Origin: an uncultured Olsenella sp.
Lineage (GTDB): Bacteria > Actinomycetota > Coriobacteriia > Coriobacteriales > Atopobiaceae
Assembly (NCBI GenBank): GCA_900314495.1
Contig: OMVJ01000002.1
Location: forward strand, 122,535 to 186,534
Reading direction: 5' to 3'
Length of the DNA stretch: 64,000 nt
Shown here: one piece after another, positions 1-8,650 of the stretch
How the letters are laid out: each line of letters starts with the position of its first letter
How positions within the stretch are numbered: the first letter of the stretch is position 1
The notes under the pieces: model-generated
The model's database searches: none
What the model was told of the DNA's origin: nothing
What the model saw: the letters and a program-made list of their open reading frames with translations, nothing else
Translations under genes and position numbers: made by a program

Positions 1-1565
1 GCCTCCAGCTTGGCAGCCAGCAGCTGGTTGAAGAGCTTGGGGTTGCCCTTCACGCCCGCCCCCTTGGAAGCCTTCATGCACTGGCCCACCAGGAAGCCCA
101 ATACCTTCTTGTTGCCGTCGTGATACTGCTGCACCTGGTCCGTGCAGCGCGCCAGGACCTCGTCCACAATGGGCTCCAGCGCACCGGTGTCCGTGCTCTG
201 GCGCATGCCCCGCTCGTCCACCACCTTGGCGGGGTCCGTCTGAGTGCCGTCCACGGCCTCCAGCACCTCGCGCGCCTGCGCGAAGGTGATGGCGTCGGCA
301 GCCAGCAGCTTGGAGATGGAGGCCGTCTGTGCGGCCGTGATCTGCTTGAAGGCGGGCAGCAGGTTCACCACCACGTTGGCAACCGTGGGCACGGTCTTGG
401 CGTCCACGGCGGCCACGGCCTCCTCGAAGTACTTGGACGTCGCTGGGTCGCCCGCGATCTGCGCGGCATCGGCCAGCTTCAGGCCGTAGTCGGCCATGTA
501 GCGGTCGCGCTTGGCGTCGGGCAGCTCCGGGATGCGGCTGCGGCAGTCCTCGATGAAGGAGTCGCTCAGGTCGAAGGGCGCCAGGTCCGGGTCGGGGAAC
601 AGGCGGTAGTCGTCCGCGGTCTCCTTCACGCGCATGACGATGGTGCGCTTGTGGTTGGGCTCCCAGTGGCGGGTCTCCTGGTAGACGATGCCACCCTCCT
701 CCAGCACCTCGGCCTGACGGCAGATCTCGTACTCCAGGCCGTCGTGCAGGCTCTTGAAGGAGTTGATGTTCTTTAGCTCCGTCTTGGTGCCCAGCTTGGT
801 GGTGCCGCGGCGACGCAGGGACACGTTGCCGTCGCAGCGCATGGAGCCGCTCTCCAGCGAGCAGTCGGAGATGCCCAGCGTACGGAAGGTCTGCTGCAGC
901 TTCTCCATGAAGCAACGGGCCTCCTCCGGCGTGCGGAGGTCAGGCTCGGTCACCAGCTCTATGAGCGGGGTGCCGCAGCGGTTGTAGTCAATGAGGGACT
1001 CCGTGGCGTCCGCGATGCGGCCCTCGTCGCCGCCCACGTGCACCATCTTGGCGGCGTCCTCCTCCATGTGGATGCGCAGGATGCGGATGGGCACCTTGTA
1101 GGAGCCATCGGCAGCCTTCGTCACGGTAACTGGGGCGGCCTCGTCGTGCGCCGCCACCACGTCCGTGCCGGTCTCAACGTTGTCCGGGCGCTCCTTGGCG
1201 CCCTCGCCAGAGACCTCAAGGTCCAGGTGGCCGTACATGCAGAAGGCAACCGGACCCTGCGTGGTCTGGAAGTTCTTGGACATGTCCGGGTAGAAGTAGT
1301 GCTTGCGGTAGAACATGGAGTGCTTCTGGATCTTGCAGTTGGTGGCGAGGCCGGCCATCACGATGCTCTGGATTGCCTTCTTGTTGGGCACGGGCAGGGC
1401 GCCGGGCATGCCCAGGCACACGGGGCACACGTTGGTGTTGGGCGGGTCGTTGTGGCTGAGCCTGCAGTTGCAGAACATCTTGGTGTCCAGCGTGGTGAGC
1501 TCGGTGTGAACCTCAAGGCCGATGACGGCCTCCCAGTCCTTCAGGACCTCTTGCAGCGTCTTCAC
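1..1565 (-). CDS. gatB: Asp/Glu-tRNA amidotransferase subunit B (3' end cut by window edge)
   Basis: GatB binds misacylated Glu-tRNA(Gln) or Asp-tRNA(Asn), phosphorylates the side chain and accepts ammonia channelled from GatA. The signature VIGLEVHTEL is at residues 14-23, and paired zinc cysteines follow (FCNC near 32-34, CPVC at 47-50). The C-terminal tRNA-binding tail is visible up to GFLVGQCMKASKG. I chose the GTG at 1565 because GGGAGG lies 9 nt upstream and the first domain starts in register. This GTG shares its G with the gatA stop (TAGTG), so translation is probably coupled. 521 codons are visible, about full family length, so only a few codons are missing. Last gene of the gatCAB operon. 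Confidence 0.95.
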   Translation of the reverse strand, partial: MKTLQEVLKDWEAVIGLEVHTELTTLDTKMFCNCRLSHNDPPNTNVCPVCLGMPGALPVPNKKAIQSIVMAGLATNCKIQKHSMFYRKHYFYPDMSKNFQTTQGPVAFCMYGHLDLEVSGEGAKERPDNVETGTDVVAAHDEAAPVTVTKAADGSYKVPIRILRIHMEEDAAKMVHVGGDEGRIADATESLIDYNRCGTPLIELVTEPDLRTPEEARCFMEKLQQTFRTLGISDCSLESGSMRCDGNVSLRRRGTTKLGTKTELKNINSFKSLHDGLEYEICRQAEVLEEGGIVYQETRHWEPNHKRTIVMRVKETADDYRLFPDPDLAPFDLSDSFIEDCRSRIPELPDAKRDRYMADYGLKLADAAQIAGDPATSKYFEEAVAAVDAKTVPTVANVVVNLLPAFKQITAAQTASISKLLAADAITFAQAREVLEAVDGTQTDPAKVVDERGMRQSTDTGALEPIVDEVLARCTDQVQQYHDGNKKVLGFLVGQCMKASKGAGVKGNPKLFNQLLAAKLE

Positions 1566-3058
1566 TACAGCTCGCCTCCCTTCCCGGCAAACGCGGGCGC
1601 GACCTTGGCCCTTCCCTCGAAGCCCCGCTCGATGGCGCGGGCAAACTGCAGCAGCTTGCGGTCGCAGAAGGCCGGGCCCTGCAGCTGGGCTGAGATGGGC
1701 ATGCCGGAGTCCGCACCAAGGCCCAGCGGGACGGAGATGCCCCCGTTGCCGACGATGTTGTTGGAGATGGTGTACATGTCCGAGAGGTACATCTGCGTGG
1801 GGTCGCTGATCTCGCCAAACTTGAACGCGGTGCGCGGCGCAGACGGCATGAGGATGACGTCGCAGCGCTTGTAGGCGTTCACGTAGTCCTGCGTGATGAG
1901 CGTGCGCACCTGCTGGGCCGGGTAGTAGTACTTGTCGTACACGCCGGAGGCCAGGAGGTAGGCGCCCATCATCTGGCGGCGCTTGGCCTCGGCGCCAAAG
2001 CCGTGGGCGCGGGAGAGAGACGTCTGCTCAGCAAGCGTCTTGCAGCCGGGCTCCTGGTAGCCGTAGCGGACGCCGTCAAAGCGGGCCAGGTTGGAGAACG
2101 CCTCGCAGGGGCCTATCACGTAATAGGCGGCGATGGAGCTTGCCATGTTGGGCAGCTCGATCTCCACGATGTTGGCACCCTGGTCCCTGAGGGCCTTCTC
2201 GGCCGCCTCGATGCCGGCCTTTACCTCTGCGGTCAGGCCCTCCGCCTCCATGAGGCTGGGGATGACGCCCACGGTCTTGCCCTCAATGGGGTCCTCAAGG
2301 TGCTCCAGGAAGTCCACCGGGCAGTCCTGGCTGGTGCTGTCGTAGGGATCATGCCCGGCGGCAACAAGCGCGTTCATGGCAAGGGCCACGTCCGCCACCG
2401 AGCGGCCGAAGGGGCCAACCTGGTCCAGCGAGGAGCCGAAGGCCACCACGCCATAGCGAGATACCGCACCGTACGTGGGCTTCATGCCCACCACGCCGCA
2501 GAAGCTGGCCGGCTGGCGGATGGAGCCGCCCGTGTCGGAGCCCAGCGTGACGGGAACCTCGCCCGCGGCAACGGAGGCGGCGCTGCCGCCGGAGGAGCCG
2601 CCCGGCACGCGCTCCGTGTCCCAGGGGTTGTTGGTGCGGTGGAAGGCGCTGGACTCCGTGGAGGAGCCGAAGGCGAACTCGTCCATGTTGGTCTTGCCCA
2701 CGGGCGTGGCACCCGCGTCAAGCAGGCGCTGCACCGCCGTGGCGGTGAACTTGGACTCGTAGTTCTGGAGCATGCGGCTGGCACACGTGGTGCGCGTGCC
2801 AAGAAGGTGCATGTTGTCCTTGAAGGCAACCGGCACGCCCGCCAGGGGGCCGAGCTTCTCCCCCGCCGCACGCGCCGCATCAGTCTTCTGGGCAGCGGCC
2901 AGGGCAAGGTCCGCAGACACCTGCAGGAAGGCCTGAACCTGGGGTTCACGGGCCTCTATGGCGCTCAGAGAGGCCTGTGCCACCTCCACAGCGCTGAACT
3001 GGCCAGAGGCCACGCCAGCGGCAATTTGGGCTGCGCTGAGCTCGTCGATGTTGGCCAT
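1565..3058 (-). CDS. gatA: Asp/Glu-tRNA amidotransferase subunit A
   Basis: Glutaminase subunit of GatCAB, an amidase-signature enzyme that releases ammonia from glutamine for transamidation on tRNA. The 497-residue length is normal. The amidase signature is intact: a Lys in the GKTNMDEFAFG segment near residue 120, the GGSSGGSAASVAAG loop, and the downstream SDTGGSIRQPA segment carrying the nucleophile serine, forming the family's Ser-cisSer-Lys triad. The ATG overlaps the gatC stop (TAATG), and its own stop overlaps the gatB GTG. The three subunits are therefore translated as one coupled unit. Its presence implies indirect Gln-tRNA and/or Asn-tRNA formation in this organism. Confidence 0.97.
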   Translation of the reverse strand: MANIDELSAAQIAAGVASGQFSAVEVAQASLSAIEAREPQVQAFLQVSADLALAAAQKTDAARAAGEKLGPLAGVPVAFKDNMHLLGTRTTCASRMLQNYESKFTATAVQRLLDAGATPVGKTNMDEFAFGSSTESSAFHRTNNPWDTERVPGGSSGGSAASVAAGEVPVTLGSDTGGSIRQPASFCGVVGMKPTYGAVSRYGVVAFGSSLDQVGPFGRSVADVALAMNALVAAGHDPYDSTSQDCPVDFLEHLEDPIEGKTVGVIPSLMEAEGLTAEVKAGIEAAEKALRDQGANIVEIELPNMASSIAAYYVIGPCEAFSNLARFDGVRYGYQEPGCKTLAEQTSLSRAHGFGAEAKRRQMMGAYLLASGVYDKYYYPAQQVRTLITQDYVNAYKRCDVILMPSAPRTAFKFGEISDPTQMYLSDMYTISNNIVGNGGISVPLGLGADSGMPISAQLQGPAFCDRKLLQFARAIERGFEGRAKVAPAFAGKGGEL

Positions 3059-3375
3059 TAGCGGTCGCCCCCTTCCTCGCCCAGGATGGAGGGCACGCGG
3101 AAGTAGCGGTCGTGCTTGGAGCCCGCGTTGTCCAGCGCGGTCTGGATGTCCAGCGCACGCACGGAATCGTCCACCACGTCCTCGCCCATCACGTTGGAGA
3201 GGTCGCCAATGGGGTGGAAGGTGGGCTCAACACCCTCCAGGTCGTACTCACGGATGGGCTGTAGGATGTCCACCGTCTCGTTCATGTAGGCGGTCATCTC
3301 GTCCAGCTCCTCATCGGTCAGAGCTATGCGAGCGTAATCGGCAATGGCCGCCACGTCTTCCCTGCTCAAGGACAT
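3058..3375 (-). CDS. gatC: Asp/Glu-tRNA amidotransferase subunit C
   Basis: Small scaffold subunit that wraps around GatA and stabilises the GatA-GatB complex. At 105 residues it has the usual family length. It begins with the typical helical stretch (SREDVAAIADYARIALTDEE) and has the conserved mid-protein pattern around GVEPTFHP and the VRALDIQTALDNAG region that packs on GatA. It is the first gene of the operon, with an AGGAGGCAAGA-type ribosome site just upstream, and ends by overlapping the gatA start. Confidence 0.95.
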   Translation of the reverse strand: MSLSREDVAAIADYARIALTDEELDEMTAYMNETVDILQPIREYDLEGVEPTFHPIGDLSNVMGEDVVDDSVRALDIQTALDNAGSKHDRYFRVPSILGEEGGDR

Positions 3376-3418
3376 TCTTGCCTCCTGTCAGGCACAGTCA
3401 GCTAATTCACCGTGTGTC

Positions 3419-3424
3419 ATTCTA
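3419..3424 (-). promoter_or_regulatory. Candidate -10 box (TAGAAT) of gatCAB
   Basis: Reading the minus strand, TAGAAT lies about 45 nt before the gatC start. A TTGGCC hexamer sits 19 nt further upstream, a long spacer. This is the best promoter-like pair in the short gap, but it rests on sequence pattern only. Confidence 0.35.
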
Positions 3425-3485
3425 CGGCATGCGACGTAAGGAAGGCCAACGGACACTGCTGCGGCAACAAACGTCTAACGAACAA

Positions 3486-3517
3486 GGCACCCGCCCGGCA
3501 AGTGCCGGACGGGTGCC
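3486..3517 (-). terminator. Rho-independent terminator of the PTS operon
   Basis: A 15 bp stem with one mismatch (GGCACCCG.CCGGCA arms) and a 2 nt loop, followed on the minus strand by TTGTTCGTT. It lies between the last gene of the PTS operon (ending at 3545) and the gatC promoter, so it separates the two minus-strand units. Confidence 0.75.
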
Positions 3518-3544
3518 TCTTGGGTGCTTCCAACCCCTTCGCGG

Positions 3545-3979
3545 TTATCGGCTGCGCGCCTTCTTGCGTGCGCGGTTGTTTGCGGAGTCGATGACGTGCT
3601 GAATCGGCTTGGGCGTGGGGCCCATGATCTGCTCGTCAATCTCCTCCCGGGTGGACGGCTTCTTGCCATGCATGATCTCGTAGTCGTCGAGCATGTTCCT
3701 CACGTTCTGCTGTCCGTGCTTGATTCCAATGTGCAGGATGTACGAGCTCGGAATTCCCAGAACAAGGACCACGATGCCGGCAATGCCAGCCGCCCTGCCC
3801 CCTCCCGCGAAGAAGCCCCACAGGATGAGGATGGTGCCGATGGCAACAGCGGAGTAGGCGAGCCGTTTGTAGACCTGAAGCGTCATGAGGGCCTTGGTCT
3901 GATCCTGAGCCTCCTTCAGGAGAGGGTCAGTGGTCTCATGCGAGACAGGTTTGCGCTTGGCTGCGCTCTTTTGCGCCAT
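3545..3979 (-). CDS. Small membrane protein downstream of the PTS genes, unknown function
   Basis: 144 residues from the ATG at 3979, chosen over a GTG 6 nt upstream because AAGGGAG is 5 nt from the ATG and would overlap the GTG. Two hydrophobic helices are evident near residues 42-58 and 62-80, flanked by a charged N-terminus (KSAAKRKPVSHET) and a basic C-terminal tail (NNRARKKARSR). The middle cytoplasmic part includes LDDYEIMHGKKPSTREEIDEQ. I recognise no family. It starts 15 nt after the IID stop and precedes the terminator, so it is probably co-transcribed with the PTS. Confidence 0.75.
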   Translation of the reverse strand: MAQKSAAKRKPVSHETTDPLLKEAQDQTKALMTLQVYKRLAYSAVAIGTILILWGFFAGGGRAAGIAGIVVLVLGIPSSYILHIGIKHGQQNVRNMLDDYEIMHGKKPSTREEIDEQIMGPTPKPIQHVIDSANNRARKKARSR

Positions 3980-3994
3980 CGGCACTCCCTTCTT

Positions 3995-4846
3995 TTAGTA
4001 GGACAGGCCGGGATCGAAGATGGAGGTGTTGATACCAGGGATGGTGATGCAGCCAACGAAGGCGATGACCACGAGGATCAGCATGACGATGGTCGGGGAG
4101 ATCTTCTTCTTGGTCATGAGCCACCAGCAGAGGTACACGAACACGAGGTTCAGGGCCTTGGGCATGATGTTGTCCAGCGTGCCCTGGAGCGAGAACGAGG
4201 AGTCCTGACCGAAGACGACGGTGAAGGACGTGCTGATGGAAACCCAGGTACCGGCAACGGCGCCGATGACCATGGTACCGACGGTACCAATGGCGGAACG
4301 CAGAGCCGCGGACTGAGGACCAACCAGGGCCTCGACGGCGGCGCCACCCATGGAGTAGCCAGAGTCGAACGCGAACTTCATGCCGAAGTACATGAGGGCG
4401 TTCCAGGCCACGATGTAGAAGATGGGGCCGAGGGGGTTACCGCCCTGGGACAGGCCCATGGCGATGCCGAGGAGGATGGGGATGAAGGTACCGACGATGA
4501 TGGAGTCACCAAGGCCGGCGAGCGGGCCCATCAGACCGGCGCGGATGCCGTTGATGGTCTCGGCGTCCATGGGCTCGCCGTTGGCGCGAGCCTCCTCGAG
4601 GCCGACCGTCAGGCCGACGACGATGGAGCCAATCTGAGGCTCGGTGTTGAAGAATGCGGTGTAGGTCTTGAGGGCGTCTACCTTGTCCTCGTCCTTGTCG
4701 TAGAGCTCGTCGATGATGGGCACCATGGCGGCAAGGTAGCCGAAGGTCTGCATGTGCTCCTGAGTGAAGCAGGTCAGGTTGCCGTAGGCCCAGCGGAGGA
4801 ACGCGCTCTTGCGCGCGGCCTCAGAAGTCTTCTTCTGCTCTGCCAT
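3995..4846 (-). CDS. PTS mannose/fructose/sorbose-family transporter subunit IID
   Basis: Membrane component IID of a mannose-class phosphotransferase system; with IIC it forms the sugar channel. The 283-residue protein starts with the IID pattern of a soluble N-terminus (FLRWAYGNLTCFTQEHMQTFGYLAAMVP, read in parts) and holds the EARANGEPM...INGIRAGLMGPLAGLGDS region diagnostic of the family. Several C-terminal membrane helices follow. It begins 2 nt after the IIC stop. The substrate cannot be decided from sequence; mannose, fructose, GalNAc and sorbose systems all look like this. Confidence 0.93.
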   Translation of the reverse strand: MAEQKKTSEAARKSAFLRWAYGNLTCFTQEHMQTFGYLAAMVPIIDELYDKDEDKVDALKTYTAFFNTEPQIGSIVVGLTVGLEEARANGEPMDAETINGIRAGLMGPLAGLGDSIIVGTFIPILLGIAMGLSQGGNPLGPIFYIVAWNALMYFGMKFAFDSGYSMGGAAVEALVGPQSAALRSAIGTVGTMVIGAVAGTWVSISTSFTVVFGQDSSFSLQGTLDNIMPKALNLVFVYLCWWLMTKKKISPTIVMLILVVIAFVGCITIPGINTSIFDPGLSY

Positions 4847-4848
4847 GA

Positions 4849-5715
4849 TTAGATGTCCTCCTCGTCGTCATCGTCGACCGCGGCGGCACCGTCAGCGGCA
4901 ACAGCGGCCGGACGAGCAGCGATGGTCTTGATCTCAAAGTTGATAAGAGCAACGAACACAGCGACGATGGCGGCGCCGATGAGGTTCATGCCCAGGACAG
5001 CAGCCAGCATGAAGCCGACGACGAAGGTAACCCAGTCCTGCCAACCGTCAATGACCTGACGGCAGAGGATTGCGATACCGACGGTGGGCAGCAGCGAGCC
5101 GACGGTGAAGAGCGTCTTCATGAAGAGGCCGTCCATGGGGAGGTATTCCTTCATGAGGTCGACCATCGTGGGGCCAGCCATGCAGATGACAACGGTGGGG
5201 ATGAAGGAGAACAGAATGTGAGAGATCCAGGGGAAGACATAGTCAACCATGGGCATGGTCTTCTTGATGGTTGCCCAGTTGCCACCCTCGATGGCCTTCC
5301 AGCCAATGCCCTGCCAAACAAGGTTCATGGTCTGGGTGCCATAGAAGAGGACGGTGCCGAGGGTACCGACTGCAGAGCCGATGGACGCGGCATAGCCGGC
5401 GGCAGCGGCGCTGTTGGGATCGAGGCCCTGGGAAGCAATGCCCATCATGGACAGAGGAATGCCGATGTAGGTAACGGCACGAACGTCAGCGGAAACGGTT
5501 CCGCCAGGGGTGACCAGGGCGATGTAAACGACCTGGATTGCGGCGCCGACGATGATGCCGAGTGCCATGTCGCCCATGATGAGGCCTACGATGAGGCCAC
5601 CGACCAGAGGACGGCCAAGGGTGTAGTTACCGATGGTCGTGCCGCCCATGCCAGGGAGCGAGGCGAGGCACGCGAAAAGTCCAATGATGATAGCTTGGAC
5701 AATGTTAATCGTCAT
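4849..5715 (-). CDS. PTS mannose/fructose/sorbose-family transporter subunit IIC
   Basis: Integral membrane permease subunit of the mannose-class PTS. The 288-residue protein has the family opening (VQAIIIGLFACLASLPGMGG), about seven hydrophobic segments, and the conserved LGRPLVGGLIVGLIMGD and VTPGGTVSADVRAVTY motifs. The C-terminus is unusual: an Ala-rich linker ends in an acidic run, DDDDEEDI. That tail is presumably cytosolic and has no obvious PTS role. It lies 32 nt after IIB and 2 nt before IID. Confidence 0.93.
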   Translation of the reverse strand: MTINIVQAIIIGLFACLASLPGMGGTTIGNYTLGRPLVGGLIVGLIMGDMALGIIVGAAIQVVYIALVTPGGTVSADVRAVTYIGIPLSMMGIASQGLDPNSAAAAGYAASIGSAVGTLGTVLFYGTQTMNLVWQGIGWKAIEGGNWATIKKTMPMVDYVFPWISHILFSFIPTVVICMAGPTMVDLMKEYLPMDGLFMKTLFTVGSLLPTVGIAILCRQVIDGWQDWVTFVVGFMLAAVLGMNLIGAAIVAVFVALINFEIKTIAARPAAVAADGAAAVDDDDEEDI

Positions 5716-5747
5716 AACTGGAATCCACCTTCCTAGTTATTTGACAC

Positions 5748-6245
5748 TTACTTGACGTCAAACTTCCCGCGGAAGTCGGACCAGTGACCGATGGCGGCTT
5801 CCTTGATCAGTGCGAACCAGACGTCATAACCCTTCTTGGTGATGTCCTCGAAGGCCTGGGCCTCTTCGGCGGTAATCGACTGGTTGTTGCCGAGCTTGGT
5901 GGTACCGGGGCGGTCGTTGCAGGGGCCGACCACGACGGTCTTCACGTCGGACGGCTTGAAGTCGAGGTCGACAAGAATCTTCTTCATGTCGAGGGGGTTC
6001 TTCGTGATCAGGAAGTACTGGGACTTCGAGCTCAGAACGGTGTCCTTCTTCTCGTTGAAGTGGTCCATCGTCCACACGAAGATCTTCTTGTCGGGGGCTG
6101 CGCCCTTGTAGGCAGCCTTGAGCACGGGGTTGCTTGCGGCAACGTCGTTAACGGCAATGATGCCGTCGCAAGGATACTCGCGGCTCCAACGGGTGACAGT
6201 CTGGCCATGGATCATGCGGTCGTCGATACGTACGAATGAGATCAT
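5748..6245 (-). CDS. PTS mannose/fructose/sorbose-family IIB phosphocarrier
   Basis: Cytosolic IIB protein that takes phosphate from IIA and passes it to the sugar during uptake. The 165-residue length is standard. The phosphoacceptor is His13 in RIDDRMIHGQTVTRW, the family signature. The rest follows the IIB fold (IIAVND, GPCNDRPGTTKLGNNQSIT). IIA and IIB are separate proteins here rather than the fused IIAB of E. coli ManX. Genes lie in the order IIA-IIB-IIC-IID. Confidence 0.95.
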   Translation of the reverse strand: MISFVRIDDRMIHGQTVTRWSREYPCDGIIAVNDVAASNPVLKAAYKGAAPDKKIFVWTMDHFNEKKDTVLSSKSQYFLITKNPLDMKKILVDLDFKPSDVKTVVVGPCNDRPGTTKLGNNQSITAEEAQAFEDITKKGYDVWFALIKEAAIGHWSDFRGKFDVK

Positions 6246-6282
6246 TCTCTTTACTCTCCTCTCTTTGTTTTACCTAGTGGGC

Positions 6283-6714
6283 TTACAGGTCATCCTCGTC
6301 TTCCTCAGCGACCTGAAGCTCCACTTCCTTGATTGCTTCCTTGGATTCGCTGAGCAGCTGAGCCCTGAGGGCGTCGTTGTCGAGCCCGTCCTCAATGGCC
6401 ATGAGGGCAGAGATGGCCATCGGCAGGTTGACGCCGCCGAAGGCGATGGTGTGGGGCAGAAGGCCCTTCTCCGTGATGGTGTTGAGCGTGTTGGTGAGCG
6501 GGGAGCCACCGATGATGTCGCCGAGGACGACAACCTCGTCGTCAGGGGTGACCGGCTCGATGGTCTTCTTGAGGCCAGCAACGAAGTCGTCGGCGGAGAC
6601 GCCGTCCTCCATGCTGTAGGCCAGCACGTTGTCGCGCGCGCCGAGGAGCATCTCCAGGACGCTCTTGACGCCCGGCGCCATCGTGCCGTGGCTGACGATG
6701 AGCAGATACTTCAT
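6283..6714 (-). CDS. PTS mannose/fructose/sorbose-family IIA phosphocarrier
   Basis: First gene of the PTS operon: IIA receives phosphate from HPr on His9 (MKYLLIVSHGTMAPG) and hands it to IIB. It has 143 residues. The ATG at 6714 is chosen because the IIA fold starts exactly there and GGAAGGAG lies 6-7 nt upstream; an in-frame upstream extension to 6849 has no domain or ribosome site. The VVLGDIIGGSP and AFGGVNLPM motifs match the EIIA-Man fold. The C-terminus is acidic (AEEDEDDL). Confidence 0.94.
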   Translation of the reverse strand: MKYLLIVSHGTMAPGVKSVLEMLLGARDNVLAYSMEDGVSADDFVAGLKKTIEPVTPDDEVVVLGDIIGGSPLTNTLNTITEKGLLPHTIAFGGVNLPMAISALMAIEDGLDNDALRAQLLSESKEAIKEVELQVAEEDEDDL

Positions 6715-6866
6715 ACACTTTCTCCTTCCACTTACACCAATACTTAGGCAACGAGATGCCGACGCAGAGCGAAGAACCGAGGCTACACTCACGCCGCAAC
6801 CGTTACCGCGAAACCCTTTGGAACCAGCAACTTCCAACGGAGACACCATGTCGTTAACACGGATGA

Positions 6867-6894
6867 ATTATACACACTTCCAACACATTTCCAG
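6867..6894 (-). promoter_or_regulatory. Sigma-70-like promoter of the PTS operon
   Basis: On the minus strand a perfect TATAAT (plus positions 6867-6872) follows CTGGAA (6889-6894) after 16 nt, leaving a 5' leader of about 145 nt before IIA. Mannose PTS operons in Firmicutes are often sigma-54 driven; I see no GG-N10-GC element here. A TCGGGC-N11-GCCCGA dyad lies just upstream (6901-6923) and could be an operator. Confidence 0.55.
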
Positions 6895-7040
6895 TGCCAA
6901 TCGGGCTACAAACCGCCGCCCGATGTCTCTTTTTTCGCCAGCGTCCCAATCTCTGATTACCGGAAAGCGGAAGCGCTAGCTTACCGAACAATGACAGCCG
7001 CAGCTGTTGAGGCTTACATACGACGCCTGAGAGCTTCGCC

Positions 7041-7068
7041 GTGACAAAGCGCGCCCGTTGGGTATCCT
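7041..7068 (+). promoter_or_regulatory. Candidate promoter GTGACA-16-TATCCT
   Basis: A -10-like TATCCT preceded by GG sits 16 nt after GTGACA, about 80 nt before the gene at 7150. The same GGGTATC core occurs before the aldolase and amaP genes. Pattern only. Confidence 0.3.
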
Positions 7069-7149
7069 TTGTCTTGTTGCACTGGCTCCTGGGGTGGCGG
7101 CGGTCATCCTGGACGCCAAATGGATTACAAATAAGGGGAAGGTTGGCCC

Positions 7150-8559
7150 ATGTCCGACTTCAACACCGACATCGCGGAGAGCAGCAGGGACGAGCAGCGC
7201 CGCATGCTCTCCGCCCAGCAGATGGCCAGACTCTCCAAGAGCATGAAGGTCACGCACCTGTCCCGCATGCCCTACGGCGTGGACCGCAAGGGCGAGCAGG
7301 GGCTTGAGTACCCCAGCCCCATGCCCGTGGTGAGGACGGTCCTCTCCCTGGTCTTCCTGCTCCTGGTGGCCCTGGCCGCCTGGCTCATCCACTGGAACGT
7401 CATCGCCATCCTCTTCGTCCTCTTCCCCATCGTGGGGTTGGTGGCCGTGTACTTCACTGCCCAGCGCTACGGGCGCGAGCTGTTCGGGCGCGTGGACCAG
7501 GTGGACCTGGGCATGCCGGCCAAGGCAGCCGAGGATGCCGCGACGCGCGATGAGGATGCCTACGCCGCAGAGCGCGCATACTGGGCGGGCAGCGACGCGG
7601 CGGACGAGGCACAAGGCGTTCCCCAGGCAACCAATGATGCCGCCACGGAGCTCCTGGGCCCCCACCTTGGGGACCCCGAAGACCCCCTAACCACCATGCT
7701 GCTGAAGTCCCTGCGCCGCCCCGCCTACGAGGCCGCCCTTAGGAACCTCTCCCACGAGCGCCAGGCGTCGCTGGCATGGATCCGCCAGATAGGTGGCCTT
7801 GCCGAGGTCTCTGCCACCTCCGACGACGGGACGCGTCTTGCGGGCCACGTGCTTCTTGCGTCCCAGTCCTCCCCCAAGTGGGTCATCCTCGTTCCCAGCT
7901 ACAAGAGCGACTGGACCCAGGGCATGCTGGTGGCACGGCACTACGCCACGCGCGGCTACAACCTGCTGCTGGTGGACCCTCGAGGCCAGTGCGCCTCTGG
8001 CGGTAGCTGGATCGGCATGGGCTGGCTGGACCGTCGCGACGTCGTTGCCTGGTCCACATATATAGTTGGCGAGTACGGACCGGACGTGAGCATCGCCCTC
8101 CACGGCGTGGGCGCGGGCGCGGCGGCCTGCTGCATCGCCTCCGACGAGGACGACCTTCCCGCCCAGGTGCGCGCCATAGTCTCGGAGGACTGCTACACCG
8201 ACGCCTGGAACGGCATAGTTGCCGCGGCGCATGGCCTGAGCCTGGACGTGCACCCCCTGCTTGACCTGGGCAGGCTCTACCTCAAGGGGTCCAGAGGCGG
8301 GTACGACCTCAAGCAGGCGGACGTGGAGGCGCACATAGTGCGCGCCAAGGTTCCCATCCTCTTCGCAAACGCCTCTGGCGACACGCTGGTCCCGCCCTAC
8401 ATGACTGCGCGCATGGGCCAGCTTGCCAAGCGGGAGCAGCCGGACATGGGCCATGTGGCAAAGAGCTTTGCCCGCGCAGCCCACGGAATCTCGTCGCTCG
8501 GCGTTCCCGACGACTACTACGGCTCTCTCTTCGGCTTCCTGGAACCCAAGATGGCCTAG
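7150..8559 (+). CDS. Membrane-anchored alpha/beta-hydrolase-like protein lacking the nucleophile Ser
   Basis: 469 residues; the start has AAGGGGAAGG upstream. A charged N-terminus of about 60 residues is followed by two close hydrophobic helices (about 63-80 and 85-102), a linker, then an alpha/beta-hydrolase domain from about residue 215 (VILVPSYKSDW, YNLLLVDPRGQCASGG). Members of this group normally carry HGxSMG at the nucleophile elbow; here it reads HGVGAG (residues 318-323), with Gly321 where Ser is expected. The later acid (SGDTLVPP) and a possible His (MGHVAKSF) are present. It may be a non-catalytic membrane protein or use another mechanism. Monocistronic, with a strong terminator after it. 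Confidence 0.8.
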   Translation: MSDFNTDIAESSRDEQRRMLSAQQMARLSKSMKVTHLSRMPYGVDRKGEQGLEYPSPMPVVRTVLSLVFLLLVALAAWLIHWNVIAILFVLFPIVGLVAVYFTAQRYGRELFGRVDQVDLGMPAKAAEDAATRDEDAYAAERAYWAGSDAADEAQGVPQATNDAATELLGPHLGDPEDPLTTMLLKSLRRPAYEAALRNLSHERQASLAWIRQIGGLAEVSATSDDGTRLAGHVLLASQSSPKWVILVPSYKSDWTQGMLVARHYATRGYNLLLVDPRGQCASGGSWIGMGWLDRRDVVAWSTYIVGEYGPDVSIALHGVGAGAAACCIASDEDDLPAQVRAIVSEDCYTDAWNGIVAAAHGLSLDVHPLLDLGRLYLKGSRGGYDLKQADVEAHIVRAKVPILFANASGDTLVPPYMTARMGQLAKREQPDMGHVAKSFARAAHGISSLGVPDDYYGSLFGFLEPKMA

Positions 8560-8589
8560 GCCGCAACGCCCAGCCAGCTCGCCACCCTC

Positions 8590-8631
8590 GTTCGCCCCGG
8601 ACGGATACCGCCCAGGGCGAACATCTTTTTT
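8590..8631 (+). terminator. Rho-independent terminator after the hydrolase-like gene
   Basis: An 8 bp GC-rich outer stem (GTTCGCCC/GGGCGAAC) encloses a second GGaCGG/CCGcCC helix and is followed by a run of seven T with the flanking ATC. Located 30 nt after the stop codon. Confidence 0.85.
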
Positions 8632-8650
8632 GGCAATGTGGCCATGGCCC

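Larger units (their letters stand above)
6715..7149. other. Divergent intergenic region, 435 bp
   Basis: Separates the minus-strand PTS operon from the plus-strand hydrolase-like gene. It holds the PTS promoter (6867-6894), a TCGGGC-N11-GCCCGA dyad (6901-6923) followed on the plus strand by a T-rich run (TCTCTTTTTT), and a weak plus-strand promoter at 7041-7068. No coding potential was convincing. Confidence 0.6.

Noticed and set aside
6901..6935. Plus-strand terminator formed by TCGGGC-N11-GCCCGA and TTTTTT
   Set aside because: No plus-strand gene lies upstream, so it is noted only as a possible operator of the PTS promoter.
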